Source of the DNA: Acetobacteraceae bacterium
Lineage (GTDB): Bacteria; Pseudomonadota; Alphaproteobacteria; Acetobacterales; Acetobacteraceae
DNA: 41,279 nt
NCBI GenBank assembly: GCA_025354865.1
Contig: JANXMB010000093.1
Location: 1-41,279 of the forward strand
Direction: 5' to 3'
Shown: positions 40,901 through 41,279 of the stretch, piece by piece
How the letters are laid out: each line of letters starts with the position of its first letter
How positions within the stretch are numbered: position 1 is the first letter of the stretch
The notes under the pieces: model-generated
What the model was told of the DNA's origin: nothing
Seen by the model: the letters and a program-made list of their open reading frames with translations, nothing else
Database searches by the model: none
Translations under genes and position numbers: made by a program

Positions 40901-41279
40901 CCCAACCTGCCCGGCGTGACGGTGCGGCTGCTGGATGGCAGCGGCAATCCGGTGACCTCGGGCGGCGTTGCCATCACCGGGACGACGGATGCGAGCGGCA
41001 ATGTCAGCTTCACCGGCCTGCCGCCGGGGACGTATCAGGTGGCAGTCGTAACACCCTCGGGCGACGCGGTGACGGAGCGGACCAATGTCTCCACCCCGAT
41101 CGTGTTGGGTCCCGGCGGGTCCGCAAGTGCTATCGAGGGCGTCTATGTCCCCGCGACCTTCACCGCTCACGTCTACACCGACAACAATGCGAACAGCACC
41201 CAGAACGGCGGCGATCCCAACTTGCCCGGCGTCACCGTCGAATTGTTGAGTGGTAGCGGCGATCCGGTCTTGGTCGGGG
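37997..41279 (+). CDS. Very large secreted adhesin-like protein with DUF4347 head and SdrD-B-like repeats (3' end outside window)
   Basis: An open frame of 1094 codons with no stop before the window end, starting at ATG 37997 with AGGAG 9 bases upstream. It begins MKLVLEPRYLFDGSLA, the LEPR motif of large surface proteins. Residues about 70-235 are a DUF4347 domain: LLFVDPRVANWQSLAG, QVVVLDPTKDAVAQI, then AYGSAGQ (Y124) where the family usually has a histidine (HGSAG), WGCDVGAG with C167, and a GGRWTLDVS ending. Residues about 240-555 resemble DUF11-type cell-surface repeats. Residues about 558-735 resemble a choice-of-anchor-E domain (LGTLDDVKLSFTG ... ITYDYTVAV). From about residue 740, SdrD-B-like domains follow with a 105-residue period. 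No N-terminal Sec signal is visible, so type I secretion is likely. Its role is probably adhesion or biofilm formation; this is inferred. Confidence 0.9.
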   Translation, partial: MKLVLEPRYLFDGSLAAVTKPVADAAHADSTGQGADNTVVLAHVLATDSGTTAPAADVPGLATNAAAHQLLFVDPRVANWQSLAGSVSGDTQVVVLDPTKDAVAQITQTLANRSDIQTIGILAYGSAGQMEIGNTPFDAAAVNAHAADIATWSDHLAAGANIQFWGCDVGAGSGGQALLTDLHSLTGAHIMASDTAIGAASLGGRWTLDVSDNGALAPDAVAAPFGAAAEAAYTGILDTAVPTVTISGVPGNILLGGTFSETVTLSNTASHATGTGAYLEVFAPANGTENAALTSATFDGQSLSIASVTLQADGAGHVFAADPHMLAADGSQLSINAPTGFRAGDHMYVIDLPVSGGSLAAGASADPVLLNFQLADKGSVTTTGGLSIAAIGGFVDGGGAAVRGTNPVEGPQATDKGNGLAVANSNVTLLSAEAAITYVSTNTGATSPTVYELTLTSAPALAANPLHNFEYSVALPSGASYSGSTIEIAGVGASGATASVVSSGSGQMLQFAIPELAAGATTFRLLVNGAGGASTLPSSADPSITVNGIFPLGGKTADTTTYLATSWDGTTQSVALTQFDTSLGTLDDVKLSFTGYTHTTATAKNTGAATGAVTAGKLSEQMDILPPGTTGAGLIAANALLEVIPVSLNLSTATKVTAGASVTLPTVDANVSSSVATITNATSLLAYEGTGSVSLPLLTKAVQTIGTAGGNITVSISSSALVTASITYDYTVAVATPASFTAHVYTDKTANNTQDGTDPNLAGVTVRLLDGSGNPVTSGGAAVTGTTDASGNVSFTGLTPGSYQVAVTTPSGDTVTEHTNVSTVNVLASGGSASAVEGLFGPAAFTAHVYTDKAGNNTQDGTDTNLAGVTVNLLDGSGNPVTSGGAAVTGTTDASGNVTFTGLTPGSYQVSVTTPSGTTVTEHTNVSTVNVLGSGGTATAIEGVYVPATFTAHVYTDNNANSTQNGGDPNLPGVTVRLLDGSGNPVTSGGVAITGTTDASGNVSFTGLPPGTYQVAVVTPSGDAVTERTNVSTPIVLGPGGSASAIEGVYVPATFTAHVYTDNNANSTQNGGDPNLPGVTVELLSGSGDPVLVG
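40214..41279 (+). repeat. 315-base tandem coding repeats (SdrD-B-like), at least four copies
   Basis: Copies begin at FTAHVYTD codons at 40214, 40529, 40844 and 41159, each exactly 315 bases (105 residues) apart; the fourth runs off the window. Each has a G-D-PNL-GVTV strand, then LLDGSGNPVTSGG, TGTTDASGNV(S/T)FTGL, PPG or TPG with YQV, and TNVST. Copies 3 and 4 share about 70 identical bases across their start, which suggests recent duplication or conversion. Copies 1 and 2 carry TDK, whereas copies 3 and 4 carry TDN. Confidence 0.95.

Noticed and set aside
38141-41170. Long minus-strand frames (38141-39232, 40010-40540, 40592-41170)
   Set aside because: All are antisense to the adhesin gene, which stays open through the window; the last two only mirror the 315-base repeats.

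Overview
The window reads as chromosomal DNA of a GC-rich alphaproteobacterium. I lean towards Rhodospirillales/Acetobacteraceae. The reasons are a small SRP RNA directly upstream of dnaX-ybaB-recR, a fliF-fliG-fliH-fliN-flbD-flhA-flhF-flhG block with an FlbD-type regulator, several Liv-type ABC transporters, and palindromic intergenic repeats of the kind common in this class. The assignment rests on gene content and order only; there is no rRNA or tRNA gene here. Coding density is high and most genes are joined by 1-11 base overlaps (ATGA, TGATG or GTGA).

Layout. 1-1689: the end of a DUF4345-like membrane protein, then a muramidase overlapped by a small signal-bearing protein. 1757-4881: SRP RNA and the DNA maintenance block dnaX-ybaB-recR. 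4897-9838 (minus): a complete Liv-type transporter operon (binding protein, LivH, LivM, LivG, LivF) whose last gene is translationally coupled to rsmG. 9917-10739: a MaoC-fold hydratase and a cysteine-cluster protein. 10889-19689: eight flagellar genes from the MS-ring to the FlhF/FlhG pair, which suggests polar flagellation. 19790-23528 (minus): ppk1-ppx for polyphosphate turnover. 23646-28815: single enzymes (PPP-family phosphatase, acyl-CoA dehydrogenase-like flavoprotein, exonuclease III, fumarylacetoacetase-family hydrolase), one unrecognised secreted protein, and a helix-turn-helix protein.

29093-37189 (plus) is the most coherent accessory unit: a second Liv-type transporter (binding protein, LivH, a LivM-LivG fusion, LivF), then a two-subunit Rieske oxygenase that closely resembles terephthalate 1,2-dioxygenase (TphA2/TphA3), then an MFS transporter. 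It looks like an uptake-and-hydroxylation cassette for an aromatic carboxylate. The regulator-like gene that diverges from it and two related dyads in the shared intergenic region suggest local control.

37190-37996 is an 807-base gene-free stretch packed with palindromic repeats. It leads into a very large open reading frame (37997 to the window end, no stop) for a secreted adhesin-like protein: an LEPR/DUF4347 head, DUF11-like and choice-of-anchor-E-like segments, then SdrD-B-like repeats with an exact 315-base (105-residue) period. Short repeats also decorate other gene ends: a 30-base tandem array that copies the binding-protein stop region four times, a duplicated hairpin after flhG, and a dispersed palindrome found after the SRP RNA and again between flhA and flhF.
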